From assembly GCF_007671675.1 (NCBI RefSeq), contig NZ_VCGW01000002.1, forward strand, positions 992,001 to 1,056,000: a stretch of 64,000 nucleotides of DNA. Direction: 5' to 3'. The translations under genes and the position numbers were made by a program. The DNA comes from Marinobacter maritimus (GTDB lineage: Bacteria; Pseudomonadota; Gammaproteobacteria; Pseudomonadales; Oleiphilaceae). Positions 21,500 to 31,173 of the stretch are shown here, piece by piece. The stretch's first letter is position 1. The number at the start of each line of letters is the position of its first letter. The notes beneath the pieces were generated by a model. That model ran no database searches, was not told where the DNA came from, and saw nothing but the letters and a program-made list of their open reading frames with translations.

Positions 21500-22474
21500 T
21501 TACTGAGTGAGCTGGTTAAGGATGTCTTGGTTGAACGTGGCAGCGGCGTCGTCATAGACAGGCTGTACGGCTTTTCGGAACAGAGACTTGTCAACGTCAT
21601 TGATCTTCATGCCACGCTCTGCGACGGCCTTCCACTGCTCGGCTTCAAGGTTCGCGATCAAATCAATGTGCTTGCGGTCATACTCTCTACCAACCTCTAG
21701 CAGCGTTTTCTGAATGTCTTCCGGCATGCTGTAGAAGAGGTTTGCATTCATGATGAGCGGAGAGCCCATGTGGATGTGGCCTGTACGCGATACATAGTCC
21801 TGAACCTCATTGAAGTTCTGGGTCAGGATGTGAGCGGGCGGGTTTTCCTGTCCGTCCACAACACCCAGTTGCAGCGCGGAATACAGTTCACCAAAGGACA
21901 TCACCGTTGCACCGGCTCCCAGTGTCTTGAAAGTGTCAACGAACACTTTGCCTTCCGGAACGCGGATCTTCAGGCCTTCAAGGTCTTCTGGTTTGTTGAT
22001 GGGGCGAACGGAGTTGGTGACATGGCGCATGCCATTTCCCCACCAACCGATGATAACGGCCCCTTGATTTTCTACCTGTGCACTCAGCATATCGCCAACG
22101 GGGCCTTCAACCGCCTCAAGGTATTCATCCATGTCTTCGAACAGAAAAGGCAGGTTGAGCATACCCATATCGGGTACCCAGTTAGACAGCACGGTATCCG
22201 AGGCGAGAGTCATTTCCAGGGTGCCGATCATGGTGCCTTCGACCGATTCCAGCTGATTTCCAAGTTGATCGGAGGGGAATACCTGGATTTCAACAGCACC
22301 GTCGGTTTTTTGCGCGATTTCTGCGGCAAACTGTTCGGTAATAGTTTGATAGTGGTGGCTTGGGGCGCCTGTGTGGTTGAGGCGGAGTGTATAGTCCTGC
22401 GCAAACGCCATGTTGGACGACAGAGCCATAGAAAGGGCAAGAGTAGAGACTACTGGAATAAATCCGTGCTTCAT
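21500..22474 (-). CDS. dctP: TRAP transporter substrate-binding protein
   Basis: A 324-residue periplasmic binding protein with a signal peptide (ALSMALSSNMAFAQD; cleavage likely after AFA). DctP hallmarks are YTLRLNHTGAPSHHYQTITE, DLEGLKIRVPEGKVFVDTFK (with the carboxylate-clamping Arg) and TLGAGATVMSFGELYSALQL plus GVVDGQENP. It delivers an organic acid to DctQM. It is the first gene of the cluster, preceded by a strong AGGAGCTCTCA ribosome site and, further upstream, by the inverted repeat at 22624-22652. Confidence 0.93.
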   Translation of the reverse strand: MKHGFIPVVSTLALSMALSSNMAFAQDYTLRLNHTGAPSHHYQTITEQFAAEIAQKTDGAVEIQVFPSDQLGNQLESVEGTMIGTLEMTLASDTVLSNWVPDMGMLNLPFLFEDMDEYLEAVEGPVGDMLSAQVENQGAVIIGWWGNGMRHVTNSVRPINKPEDLEGLKIRVPEGKVFVDTFKTLGAGATVMSFGELYSALQLGVVDGQENPPAHILTQNFNEVQDYVSRTGHIHMGSPLIMNANLFYSMPEDIQKTLLEVGREYDRKHIDLIANLEAEQWKAVAERGMKINDVDKSLFRKAVQPVYDDAAATFNQDILNQLTQ

Positions 22475-22623
22475 TGAGAGCTCCTATTAGATTGTCTCGT
22501 TATCTGCGATCAACCAGCTGCTCTAATTACTGCCGGGGAAAGCTGACTTTTATATCGAATTCAGTGGCTTGAGAGTGTCGCTTACAATTTTTGCCACATC
22601 GGTCAATGGTTTGATCTGTTGGT

Positions 22624-22652
22624 TGGTCTGTCCGGTCAAACCGGTCAGACCA
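22624..22652. promoter_or_regulatory. Long inverted repeat, candidate GntR/FCD operator upstream of dctP
   Basis: TGGTCTGTCCGGT and ACCGGTCAGACCA flank three bases, with one mismatch. TGGTC-N-GACCA symmetry is the style of site bound by FCD-type GntR proteins. It lies about 150 bp upstream of the dctP start, within a 357-bp stretch (22475-22831) that holds no convincing gene. Confidence 0.5.
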
Positions 22653-22831
22653 GATGGAATCCTAGTTGATCGGCTATGCACGGACAAGTGTTTTAGACGA
22701 GATTTTGCGGGCTATACGTATTGCGGTGCGGAAATATCCGTATATGTCGATGGGTGTCGGCCCCCAGGCCAAGCATGAAAGTGACGTAACGGGCGGCCAT
22801 TTTCGGGGGCATTTCAAGGTAGAAAGGGATG

Positions 22832-23116
22832 TTAAATTATCGGTAGTTGTTCCGCCGCAGTCTTCAGCCGTTGCAGGGCCTGCTCCGATTTCTGCTCTAT
22901 GGCAGCTTTGAAATGCAGTACATTGGCCAGTACCAAGCGGAAGTCCGGCATGGTGTACGAAAGAGTATGTTCGAACTCGCTGGTATTTGGGCTGGTATTC
23001 TTCACTCGGTAGGTCAAATCAATCCTGACATCATTGTCGAGATTGGTGCCGAGTACGCGCCAATGGTTTCCTTCCGAACGGCTGATGACTTCCCAACTGA
23101 CCCGGTTCTTCCCCAT
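22832..23116 (-). pseudogene. C-terminal part of an unassigned protein (SRPBCC-like), probably a remnant
   Basis: An open frame of about 94 residues reads NRVSWEVISRSEGNHWRVLG, then VRIDLTYRVKNTSPNTSEFE and TLSYTMPDFRLVLANVLHFK, ending in a helix. The strand pattern followed by a C-terminal helix recalls an SRPBCC (START-like) domain lacking its first half. The first Met is not preceded by a ribosome site, and the upstream frame continues briefly without a start. It lies in a decayed interval next to another fragment, so I treat it as a remnant. Confidence 0.4.
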
Positions 23117-23132
23117 GGGGGTATCGATTACT

Positions 23133-23270
23133 TCATTGAAGCGATCGCCAGCCAGTCGGGCGGAACCAGAGCGGCAGTTTGTCTTGCCAACGCGCCGTTG
23201 TTCGGGTGTCCCGTGCCAGCATCGACCAGTGCTGGATGTTGGCCTTGATGGGGTTGAGGGTATCCAATGG
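23133..23270 (-). pseudogene. C-terminal remnant of a sterol desaturase/fatty acid hydroxylase-like gene
   Basis: The minus strand reads ADPRPLDTLNPIKANIQHWS, then LARDTRTTARWQDKLPLWFR and PTGWRS before a stop. The pattern NPxKANxxHW...RWxDKLxLWFxPxGWRP is a C-terminal signature of sterol desaturase-type membrane hydroxylases, recalled from memory. The membrane part with the His boxes is absent. Confidence 0.4.
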
Positions 23271-23349
23271 GCGCGGATCGGCCTGCAACAGGACTACCGA
23301 AGCATTGGCTTGCTCGCACCGCTGCTTTGGCACTGTCCATCCGTGAAAC

Positions 23350-23634
23350 TTGCACATGCCGCATGTGGCCACCTTTCAAACGCTGATCAGTGAAAACGGT
23401 TTTTTTCGTTACGACCAGCGACGAGTCGGGAAAGCACCGCTGGTGGCCAATCCACAGCAAATCCTGTCGGTGGTCGCCGGCGATCGCTTTGGTTTCGATC
23501 TGGATACCACGCTCATTGATTCGCCGGTGGCAGGTTGTGACGAAACCCTATACCAGCTCAGTCTCAATTACGCCTGCCAGCTGCTCAATGCCCAACATGT
23601 GTATCCGAACTCGCAGGCACAACCAGACTCGTGA
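23350..23634 (+). other. Unassigned open frame, possible 3' gene remnant
   Basis: A 94-codon frame with protein-like composition from LISENGFFRYDQRRVGKAPL through VVAGDRFGFDLDTTLIDSPV to LLNAQHVYPNSQ. I recognise no family. The start is doubtful because no ribosome site is seen before ATG 23350 or 23356. It ends 84 bp before the slyD start codon and could be the tail of a gene whose front has been lost. Confidence 0.35.
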
Positions 23635-23718
23635 CCTCCGATGCAGCATACAATCTGAACTGGAGTCAGCGCCGCGGCCGGCTATAATGGCGTACTTTTA
23701 ACCGTCGCAGAGAATCTT

Positions 23719-24198
23719 ATGCCAATCGAAAAGAATCACGTTGTCTTGTTTCACTACAGCGTTAGTGATGATCAAGGCAACGTCGTTGAAAGCTCCCGTG
23801 GTGGCGAGCCGAACGCCTACCTGCATGGCCACGGTGGCGTTATCCGGGGGCTCGAAGAAGCCCTGGAAGATCGCGATGCCGGCGATACGTTCAGCGTGAC
23901 GGTCACTCCGGAAAAAGCCTATGGTCCGCGTAAGACTGATGCGATACAGCGCGTGCCGGTCAAACATTTGATGGGTGCCAAACGCTGGAAGCCGGGTATG
24001 ATTGCCCAGGTAAAAACAGAGCATGGCCCGCGCCACGTGATCGTCGCCAAGGTCGGCCTTAAGTTTGCCGATGTCGACACCAACCATCCGATGGCAGGTA
24101 AAACCCTGACCTTTGATGTCGAAATCCTCGAAGTACGCGCTGCCGATCCGGAAGAGATAGCACACGGACACGCCCATGGGCCGGGTGGGCATCATTGA
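23719..24198 (+). CDS. slyD: FKBP-type peptidyl-prolyl isomerase, SlyD-like
   Basis: A 159-residue SlyD-type FKBP: FHYSVSDDQGNVVESSRGGE, the chaperone-flap insert with GGVIRGLEEALEDRDAGDTF and PEKAYGPRKTD, ending in a short His-rich tail (HGHAHGPGGHH) that can bind nickel or other metals. It catalyses prolyl isomerisation and assists folding in the cytosol. It stands alone. A shrunken copy, with the middle deleted, lies at 25689-25758. Confidence 0.9.
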   Translation: MPIEKNHVVLFHYSVSDDQGNVVESSRGGEPNAYLHGHGGVIRGLEEALEDRDAGDTFSVTVTPEKAYGPRKTDAIQRVPVKHLMGAKRWKPGMIAQVKTEHGPRHVIVAKVGLKFADVDTNHPMAGKTLTFDVEILEVRAADPEEIAHGHAHGPGGHH

Positions 24199-24246
24199 AG
24201 GATGCACAACAAGGGTATCTGGGAAATGGGTTTGAGCCCGGTTTTT
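24193..24246 (+). repeat. Dispersed repeat, copy B
   Basis: It matches 15404-15455 (TTGAAGGATGCACAACAAGG onward) and carries the same start codon context, MGLSPVFPF. It joins directly to the slyD stop codon on the left and the PilJ-domain gene on the right. Confidence 0.65.
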
Positions 24247-24250
24247 CCTT

Positions 24251-25090
24251 TCAGCCCGGGTCAATTGACACGTACAGAGTGGTGATCGCGTCCATTTTCT
24301 TCAGAATGGATTCGGTGGTCACTTGAATAACAAAAGGTACATGGCGGCCGCTTTCGCTCAATTCGAACCCTGAGCGCGAGAATTTCCATTGGCTCACAAC
24401 GTCACTCAGGGCCTGGTTGATTTCATCGGTGTTGAGGGAAGATTTGGTCAGGAGGTCCAGCGCATGGTCAAAGTCCTTCAGCGCCAGTGCGAACGCATCT
24501 TCAACGGTCTGGTCGTCGATTTGCCAACTCTTCGCGACGTATAACATACCGATACGTTGTGACAACATGCGTTGGCGACCAGAGAGGTTAATCAGTTCGC
24601 CCTTGCGGCTGCCCAAATACGCTTCAAACAACTGAACGTTGTTCTCACAGAGCTCAAGCAAGCGAGAGGCCTGTTTGATCAGGGAAAGTGCCTGACTATT
24701 CTCTGGTTTGCTAATTGCCGACTGGCGGAATTGATTCCATGAGCGGCGAATATCCTGTAGGGAGGCAGTAATTTCTTGCGTAGGTGAAAAGTCTTCCAGT
24801 TCTCCGAGGTGTTGTTCGAAAAGAGCCACACTAGCGTCCAGTTGCTTCAGGGCGGTCTCGGTAGACACCTCCTGGCCAACCAGTAGGTAGGACTTGGCGA
24901 TGCGCTGGGTGAGCATCCGTTGCATTCCAGCCTTGTTGATTGCAGCGTCAATAGTCAGTGTGTCTGCTGCGCCGATGGTCGGCGTCAAGAAAAGCATAAT
25001 CATCACTATTGCGAGTGTCGCGAAGGGCGAAATCATCGCTCGTAACGGGTTCTCGGGCAATGGATTGCGCTCCCTACAGTTACTTTGCAT
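24251..25090 (-). CDS. Exported protein with two PilJ-type (type IV pili MCP N-terminal) domains
   Basis: A 279-residue protein with a signal peptide or N-terminal anchor (FATLAIVMIMLFLTPTIGAA). Two homologous helical modules carry the PF13675 signature: AGMQRMLTQRIAKSYLLVGQ near the start and SGRQRMLSQRIGMLYVAKSW in the middle. In PilJ and NarX-like sensors these modules form the periplasmic ligand-binding bundle. Here no signalling domain follows, so it is a free periplasmic (or anchored) bundle. The start at 25090 has a GAAGGAA ribosome site; the frame extends to 25195 without one. Confidence 0.8.
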   Translation of the reverse strand: MQSNCRERNPLPENPLRAMISPFATLAIVMIMLFLTPTIGAADTLTIDAAINKAGMQRMLTQRIAKSYLLVGQEVSTETALKQLDASVALFEQHLGELEDFSPTQEITASLQDIRRSWNQFRQSAISKPENSQALSLIKQASRLLELCENNVQLFEAYLGSRKGELINLSGRQRMLSQRIGMLYVAKSWQIDDQTVEDAFALALKDFDHALDLLTKSSLNTDEINQALSDVVSQWKFSRSGFELSESGRHVPFVIQVTTESILKKMDAITTLYVSIDPG

Positions 25091-25314
25091 ATCGTGTTCC
25101 TTCGTGAATGGCGCAGAGCTTAGCTCTAATTCCAGGAGCATCGTCTGTATTCTGGATTTGGGGAACACGAGGTTACACGTCTGGCTGGGGCACATCTTTG
25201 ACGATAATCATTGGCAGCTTCGTGGTGAGATTGCCCCAACTTCAAAGTGCCGCAAGGGGGCTTGAACTGCCAGGCAGGAGCATACCGATGAAAACGGTGT
25301 TACCTTGCGCTTGT

Positions 25315-25340
25315 GAGAAACCGGGACGGAGTCACTTTCA
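25315..25340 (+). repeat. REP-like element, degenerate outlier
   Basis: GAGAAACCGGGACGGAGTCA followed by CTTTC. Core with a few changes, isolated from the main cluster. Confidence 0.55.
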
Positions 25341-25461
25341 TGGTTTCACCGGCCAGGACGGGAGGCAATGTCCATAACCTGTCCGTTTTTCAGGGCGACA
25401 ACTTGCCAAACTGACTCCTTGGGAAGTCATACAACCACTCCTGTTTTGCCTGGAGCCCGGA

Positions 25462-25689
25462 ATGATCAAGCCTAGTTGTTACAGCTGTCGGAAGAGATTT
25501 GAGCCGTCTGCGCTCAGGATTTCTTACTCGAAAAACTACTGTGAAAGCTGCGGTGTGGGGCTTTTTGGTGGGGATTACTTCAGTTTCGCCCAAAAGCCTG
25601 CTCCAACTACCCGGAAAAATCTGGCAGTACATTCTATAGTGTTTTTTTTGGCGGTTGCTGGTTTGAGCTTGTGGCTTTGGGGCCGCTAA
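25462..25689 (+). CDS. Small zinc-ribbon membrane protein
   Basis: A 75-residue protein: CYSC (6-9) and CESC (27-30) make a four-cysteine zinc ribbon, followed by a single C-terminal membrane helix (AVHSIVFFLAVAGLSLWLWG). GTPs or partners are not evident. The gene ends exactly where the slyD fragment begins. The ATG is preceded by a GAGCCCGGA stretch that could serve as a weak ribosome site. No family is recognised beyond the zinc-ribbon plus anchor architecture. Confidence 0.6.
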   Translation: MIKPSCYSCRKRFEPSALRISYSKNYCESCGVGLFGGDYFSFAQKPAPTTRKNLAVHSIVFFLAVAGLSLWLWGR

Positions 25690-25758
25690 AACTCCCGTGG
25701 CGGTGAACCGAACGCCTACCTGCATGGCCACACGCATGGGCCGGGTGGGTATCATTAA
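25689..25758 (+). pseudogene. Internally deleted slyD fragment
   Basis: SRGGEPNAYLHGH (as in slyD at 23795-23835) is joined directly to THGPGGYH and a stop, as at the slyD C-terminus. About 330 bp between the two parts are missing. The breakpoint lies in repeated CATGGCCA/CATGGGCC-type sequence coding for His-Gly, which suggests deletion between short direct repeats. Confidence 0.75.
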
Positions 25759-25775
25759 TCGGGTAAGGTACTGTT

Positions 25776-26210
25776 ATGAAAAATTTTAAATCGCTGATGA
25801 TTCTATCCCTGTCGCTAATCGCAGGCTGCACCAATGTCGCCAGCGACCTTGGCAGATCCATTCATCCCGCGCCGTCATCCGCTTTAAACACGGACACGCT
25901 GTTCTCCGCCGCCAGCGATTTCTTCGCTGAGGTAGGCTACCAGTGCAATACCAACTACGAACCCACCAGCCTTCATTGTTCCAAGGCACTCCGCGATCTA
26001 TATATTCACCAGACCCAAGCGGTGGTGCAGATTTATCCAGGCGACGATGAAGCGCACCCCCATACTTTGGTCACAACCCGATGGGATGAAGGGCTGATTC
26101 CGGGTGAATTTATCTCCAGTGAGTTCACAAACCCCGATGTGAAGGCGTTTTGTGAGTATCTGAGGGCGCAAGCGTTGGGGCTTTGCCGATGGCAGCAGTT
26201 TCCGGCTTAA
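25776..26210 (+). CDS. Hypothetical lipoprotein
   Basis: A 144-residue lipoprotein with signal peptide and lipobox LIAGC (Cys18). The mature domain contains FFAEVGYQCNTNYEPTSLHC and ends NPDVKAFCEYLRAQALGLCR, with four or more cysteines likely forming disulfides. No known family is recognised. A fragment of its 3' end is found at 11205-11285. It is followed 16 bp later by radD in the same direction and may be co-transcribed. Confidence 0.7.
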   Translation: MKNFKSLMILSLSLIAGCTNVASDLGRSIHPAPSSALNTDTLFSAASDFFAEVGYQCNTNYEPTSLHCSKALRDLYIHQTQAVVQIYPGDDEAHPHTLVTTRWDEGLIPGEFISSEFTNPDVKAFCEYLRAQALGLCRWQQFPA

Positions 26211-26226
26211 ACTTGATTGACCTATA

Positions 26227-28014
26227 ATGAATGCTCCTTTCAAACTGCGGCCTTACCAGCGCGAAGCCGTTGATGCCACGCTGAAACACTTTCGCAAATC
26301 GGATGATTCTGCCGTTATCGTGCTGCCGACCGGTGCGGGTAAAAGTCTGGTCATTGCCGAGTTGGCCCGTATCGCCAAGCGAAAAATTCTGGTGCTGACT
26401 CACGTAAAAGAGCTGGTTGAGCAGAATCACGCCAAATACCAGAGCTACGGGTTAACCGCCGGCATCTTCTCCGCCGGGTTGAAGCGTAAGGAAAACCGGT
26501 ATCAGGTGACCTTCGCCAGTGTGCAGTCGGTATCGGCCAATCTCGACCAGTTCAGAGATGAGTACTCATTGATCATCATTGATGAGTGCCATCGGGTCAG
26601 CGGTGATGAGAGCAGTCAGTACCAAACAATCATTGAGCTGCTGCGGCAACAGAATGACGCTCTTAAAGTGCTCGGGCTAACCGCCACACCCTATCGTTTG
26701 GCTATGGGCTGGATTTATCGCTATCACTACCGGGGCTTTGTTCGTGGCCGTAGTGATGATAGCGACGAGCAGGATAAGCCCTTTGTGCACTGCATTTATG
26801 AACTGCCCTTGAGTTATATGATTAATAGGGGGTATCTCACCAGACCTGAGCTGGTTAACGCGGCGGTGGCGCAATACGATTTCTCTGCGCTGCCTCGGAA
26901 CCGCTTTGGGGAATACGCCGAAAACGATGTTAACCAGCTGTTGAGCAAACATCAGCGTGTAACCCGAGCCATTACCGAGCAAGTGATGGAGCTGGCCATT
27001 GAGCGTAAGGCGGTGATGATTTTTGCTGCAACGGTGGATCATGCAAGGGAGATCACCGGCTATCTGCCGGAACACCAAACAGCCTTGATTACCGGCGCCA
27101 CCGACTTGAATGAACGGGATTCGCTGATCCAGCGCTTTAAACAGCGGCAGTTAAAGTATCTGGTGAATGTGTCCGTACTCACCACGGGCTTTGATGCGCC
27201 CCATGTGGACTTTATCGCCATTCTTCGTCCTACCCAGTCGGTCAGCCTGTATCAGCAGATCGTGGGCCGCGGTCTTCGTCTGGACCAAGGTAAAGAGGAT
27301 TGTCTGGTGATTGATTACGCGGGCAACCGTGTCAATCTGCATCACCCCGAAGTGGGGGAGAAGAAACCGAACCCCGGTAGTGAGCCGGTGCAGGTGTTCT
27401 GTCCGGGCTGTGGTTTTGCCAATATTTTCTGGGGCAAAACTGATAGTGAGGGTCACGTTATCGAACACTACGGCCGCCGCTGTCAGGGCCTGCTGGAGCC
27501 AGCTGAAGAGGGTGAGCCAGAGGCGCGGCTCGCACGCCTTGAGCAGTGCGATTACCGTTTTCGTTTCAAGGAGTGCCCGCACTGCGGTGGCGAGAATGAT
27601 ATCGCGGCACGTAACTGTCACCAGTGTAAAAAAGCGATTATCGACCCGGATGATCAGCTAAAAGATGCTCTGAAGCTCAAAGATGCAATGGTGATCCGCT
27701 GTGCCGGGATCACCTTGAACGGCAATCACAGCAAACTGAGAATTACCTATCACGCTGAAGACGGGGAAGAACTCAGCGAGTCTTTTGATTTCCGCAAACC
27801 GGCACAGCGCAACGTTTTTAACAAACTGTTTGGGCGGCGTTTAGCGAACAGCCAAGCCCCGCAAGCGTTCAGCAGGGTTGAAGAGGTGCTTGAGATACAA
27901 GCCTTGTTGCCGGCACCGGATTTTGTCATTGCCCGCAAACAAAAGCATTACTGGCAGGTGCAGGAGCGGATTTTCGATTATATGGGTGCCTATCGTAAGG
28001 CTAATGAAGTGTAA
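26227..28014 (+). CDS. radD: DEAD/DEAH-box DNA repair helicase RadD
   Basis: A 595-residue superfamily 2 helicase that aligns end to end with E. coli RadD (YejH, 586 residues). RPYQREAVDATLKHF, Walker A LPTGAGKSLVIAELARIA, DECHRVSG (DEAH-like DECH), GLTATPYRL, VLTTGFDAPHVDFIAILRPT and QIVGRGLRL are all present. Cysteine pairs CPGCGFAN and CPHCGGEN/CHQCKK form the zinc region typical of RadD. RadD aids RecA-dependent repair, probably stimulating strand exchange with SSB. The ATG has no strong ribosome site but matches the family start. Confidence 0.93.
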   Translation: MNAPFKLRPYQREAVDATLKHFRKSDDSAVIVLPTGAGKSLVIAELARIAKRKILVLTHVKELVEQNHAKYQSYGLTAGIFSAGLKRKENRYQVTFASVQSVSANLDQFRDEYSLIIIDECHRVSGDESSQYQTIIELLRQQNDALKVLGLTATPYRLAMGWIYRYHYRGFVRGRSDDSDEQDKPFVHCIYELPLSYMINRGYLTRPELVNAAVAQYDFSALPRNRFGEYAENDVNQLLSKHQRVTRAITEQVMELAIERKAVMIFAATVDHAREITGYLPEHQTALITGATDLNERDSLIQRFKQRQLKYLVNVSVLTTGFDAPHVDFIAILRPTQSVSLYQQIVGRGLRLDQGKEDCLVIDYAGNRVNLHHPEVGEKKPNPGSEPVQVFCPGCGFANIFWGKTDSEGHVIEHYGRRCQGLLEPAEEGEPEARLARLEQCDYRFRFKECPHCGGENDIAARNCHQCKKAIIDPDDQLKDALKLKDAMVIRCAGITLNGNHSKLRITYHAEDGEELSESFDFRKPAQRNVFNKLFGRRLANSQAPQAFSRVEEVLEIQALLPAPDFVIARKQKHYWQVQERIFDYMGAYRKANEV

Positions 28015-28046
28015 AGCTTGTCTTCCTGCTCTGGTTTTCCCATTGA

Positions 28047-29785
<1,739 letters not shown>

Positions 29786-30016
29786 GATTCGTGCCCTCTG
29801 AAAGCCCATAGCAGAATCTAGGCTGGAGGCTCAGTGGCGTCCATGCGTTGGATGACGTAGGAGCCGGGGGAGCGAAGACTGGCGTAAACCACCCCGCAAC
29901 GCCCTCCAGGCCAGAGGTCTAATGCATTCGATAGAAATAGAGGTTGTAGGCCAGTCGGGTTGGGCGTTACTGAGGCGCATCGGTTCCATCTTCGCTGACG
30001 TGGAGAATGGCGTTGC

Positions 30017-30826
30017 TCATACTCTGTGCTGCAATTGCCGGTACATTCGCGAGCCTATCCAACCGGAACCAAGCAAGTACGGTATAGCTCCCAAAACCCA
30101 CATAATTAACCCTGCCAGTTGCTGGTCCTGAAGGCTGCGTCCGGCTCCGTATAGTGGGCTTTGAGCGAAGGTGAGCATTGCGCCCAGAAAACCGGTGTGC
30201 ATCAGAGTGAACAACACTGCAAACAAGGCCCAGCCCACTGTGCGCTGAGGGCTTTTAAGTACCGACCACCAGAATAGCCCAGCGGTGACCAGAAAACACC
30301 CGTGCTCTATGAGATGCCACCAAGGGTTCTTCAGGGCCAGAACGTAAAATTGGGGAATGTGCCAGAACCAGATCATTACAGCGTGGAGGTACGCCATATA
30401 AACCGGATGTTGAACCAGTTTAAGCGTGGGCTGCCACAGCCGTGTCAGCAGCCGCCCGCTCCCGGCAGCAAGTTGAGGTAAGGGTCGAGTCAGTACCCAT
30501 AAAGGCGCAATCACCACCATAAACATCATGTGCTGAACCATATGGGCCGCAGCGCTGCTTTCAGCCCAGTGGTCCAGCGGCCCCCAGAGAGCGAGAAAAC
30601 TGATTACCATGGTGCTGTGAAAGCCAAATGCTTGCGACCAGTTTGGCGCTACCCGTCGTGCGCCGATCAGATAGGCCAGCCAGACCGCACTGAAGATGAT
30701 CAAGCCGATCATGGCGGTCAGTTGCTCTGCACCTTCACTGGTTATCGGACTATGGCCAAAGGCCGGCGTACTCAGACCAAGCAGAGCGAGACCGAGCCAC
30801 GACCCACAGCGCCAGTTCAGATACAT
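30017..30826 (-). CDS. ctaG: Cytochrome c oxidase assembly protein, caa3-type CtaG
   Basis: A 269-residue integral membrane protein with a leading signal-like helix and about seven membrane helices. AHMVQHMMFMVVIAPLWVL is the CtaG hallmark (histidine/methionine-rich copper site), followed by HAVMIWFWHIPQFYVLAL and HGCFLVTAGLFWW. CtaG of this type is needed for CuB insertion in caa3 oxidases. The ATG at 30826 overlaps the end of the preceding gene by ten bases. It is the last gene of the cox cluster. Confidence 0.88.
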   Translation of the reverse strand: MYLNWRCGSWLGLALLGLSTPAFGHSPITSEGAEQLTAMIGLIIFSAVWLAYLIGARRVAPNWSQAFGFHSTMVISFLALWGPLDHWAESSAAAHMVQHMMFMVVIAPLWVLTRPLPQLAAGSGRLLTRLWQPTLKLVQHPVYMAYLHAVMIWFWHIPQFYVLALKNPWWHLIEHGCFLVTAGLFWWSVLKSPQRTVGWALFAVLFTLMHTGFLGAMLTFAQSPLYGAGRSLQDQQLAGLIMWVLGAIPYLLGSGWIGSRMYRQLQHRV

Positions 30827-31173
30827 GGTGGCAAGATAGCGCCAGGCAGGGCCAGCATCATCGATGCAAACGCCGATACAAGATAGACAGCAGCGGATGT
30901 TTTGCTGATAAAAGCTTTGAGGGGCTCCGCGTCTGTGGCCTGTGCCAGTGAAGGCGCTTTCCAACACCCATAGGCACAGACCAATAAATAACTCGATACA
31001 ATGAGCGCAGCGATCAAAGAAGCGGCATTGATCCAGGTCCAGGCGCCAGCCTCAGTATCCGGCGGGACAAAGGCACAACCGACTGACAGCCCACCATAGA
31101 GCAGTACAAACCACAGCGCCCAGATGATCAGCCCCAATACCAGGTTTACCGGATGAAACGGGGATGGTTTCAT
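30817..31173 (-). CDS. Small membrane protein of the cytochrome oxidase cluster
   Basis: A 118-residue protein with three predicted membrane helices: LVLGLIIWALWFVLLYGGLS, INAASLIAALIVSSYLLVCA and a C-terminal VYLVSAFASMMLALPGAILP. It sits between the oxidase subunit gene and ctaG. Its ATG overlaps the stop of the former (TGATG) and its stop overlaps the ctaG start, so it is tightly coupled. Position suggests a small oxidase-associated subunit or assembly helper; no named family is recognised with confidence. Confidence 0.7.
   Translation of the reverse strand: MKPSPFHPVNLVLGLIIWALWFVLLYGGLSVGCAFVPPDTEAGAWTWINAASLIAALIVSSYLLVCAYGCWKAPSLAQATDAEPLKAFISKTSAAVYLVSAFASMMLALPGAILPPCI

Noticed and set aside
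22475..22624. Sigma-54 promoter before dctP (TGGCA...TTGTA on the minus strand)
   Set aside because: Spacing between the GG and GC elements is too short and no enhancer-binding regulator is nearby.
25140..25265. LDLGNTRLHVW reading, resembling the start of type III pantothenate kinase
   Set aside because: Only about ten residues fit, the rest does not, and there is no start or ribosome site; probably chance.
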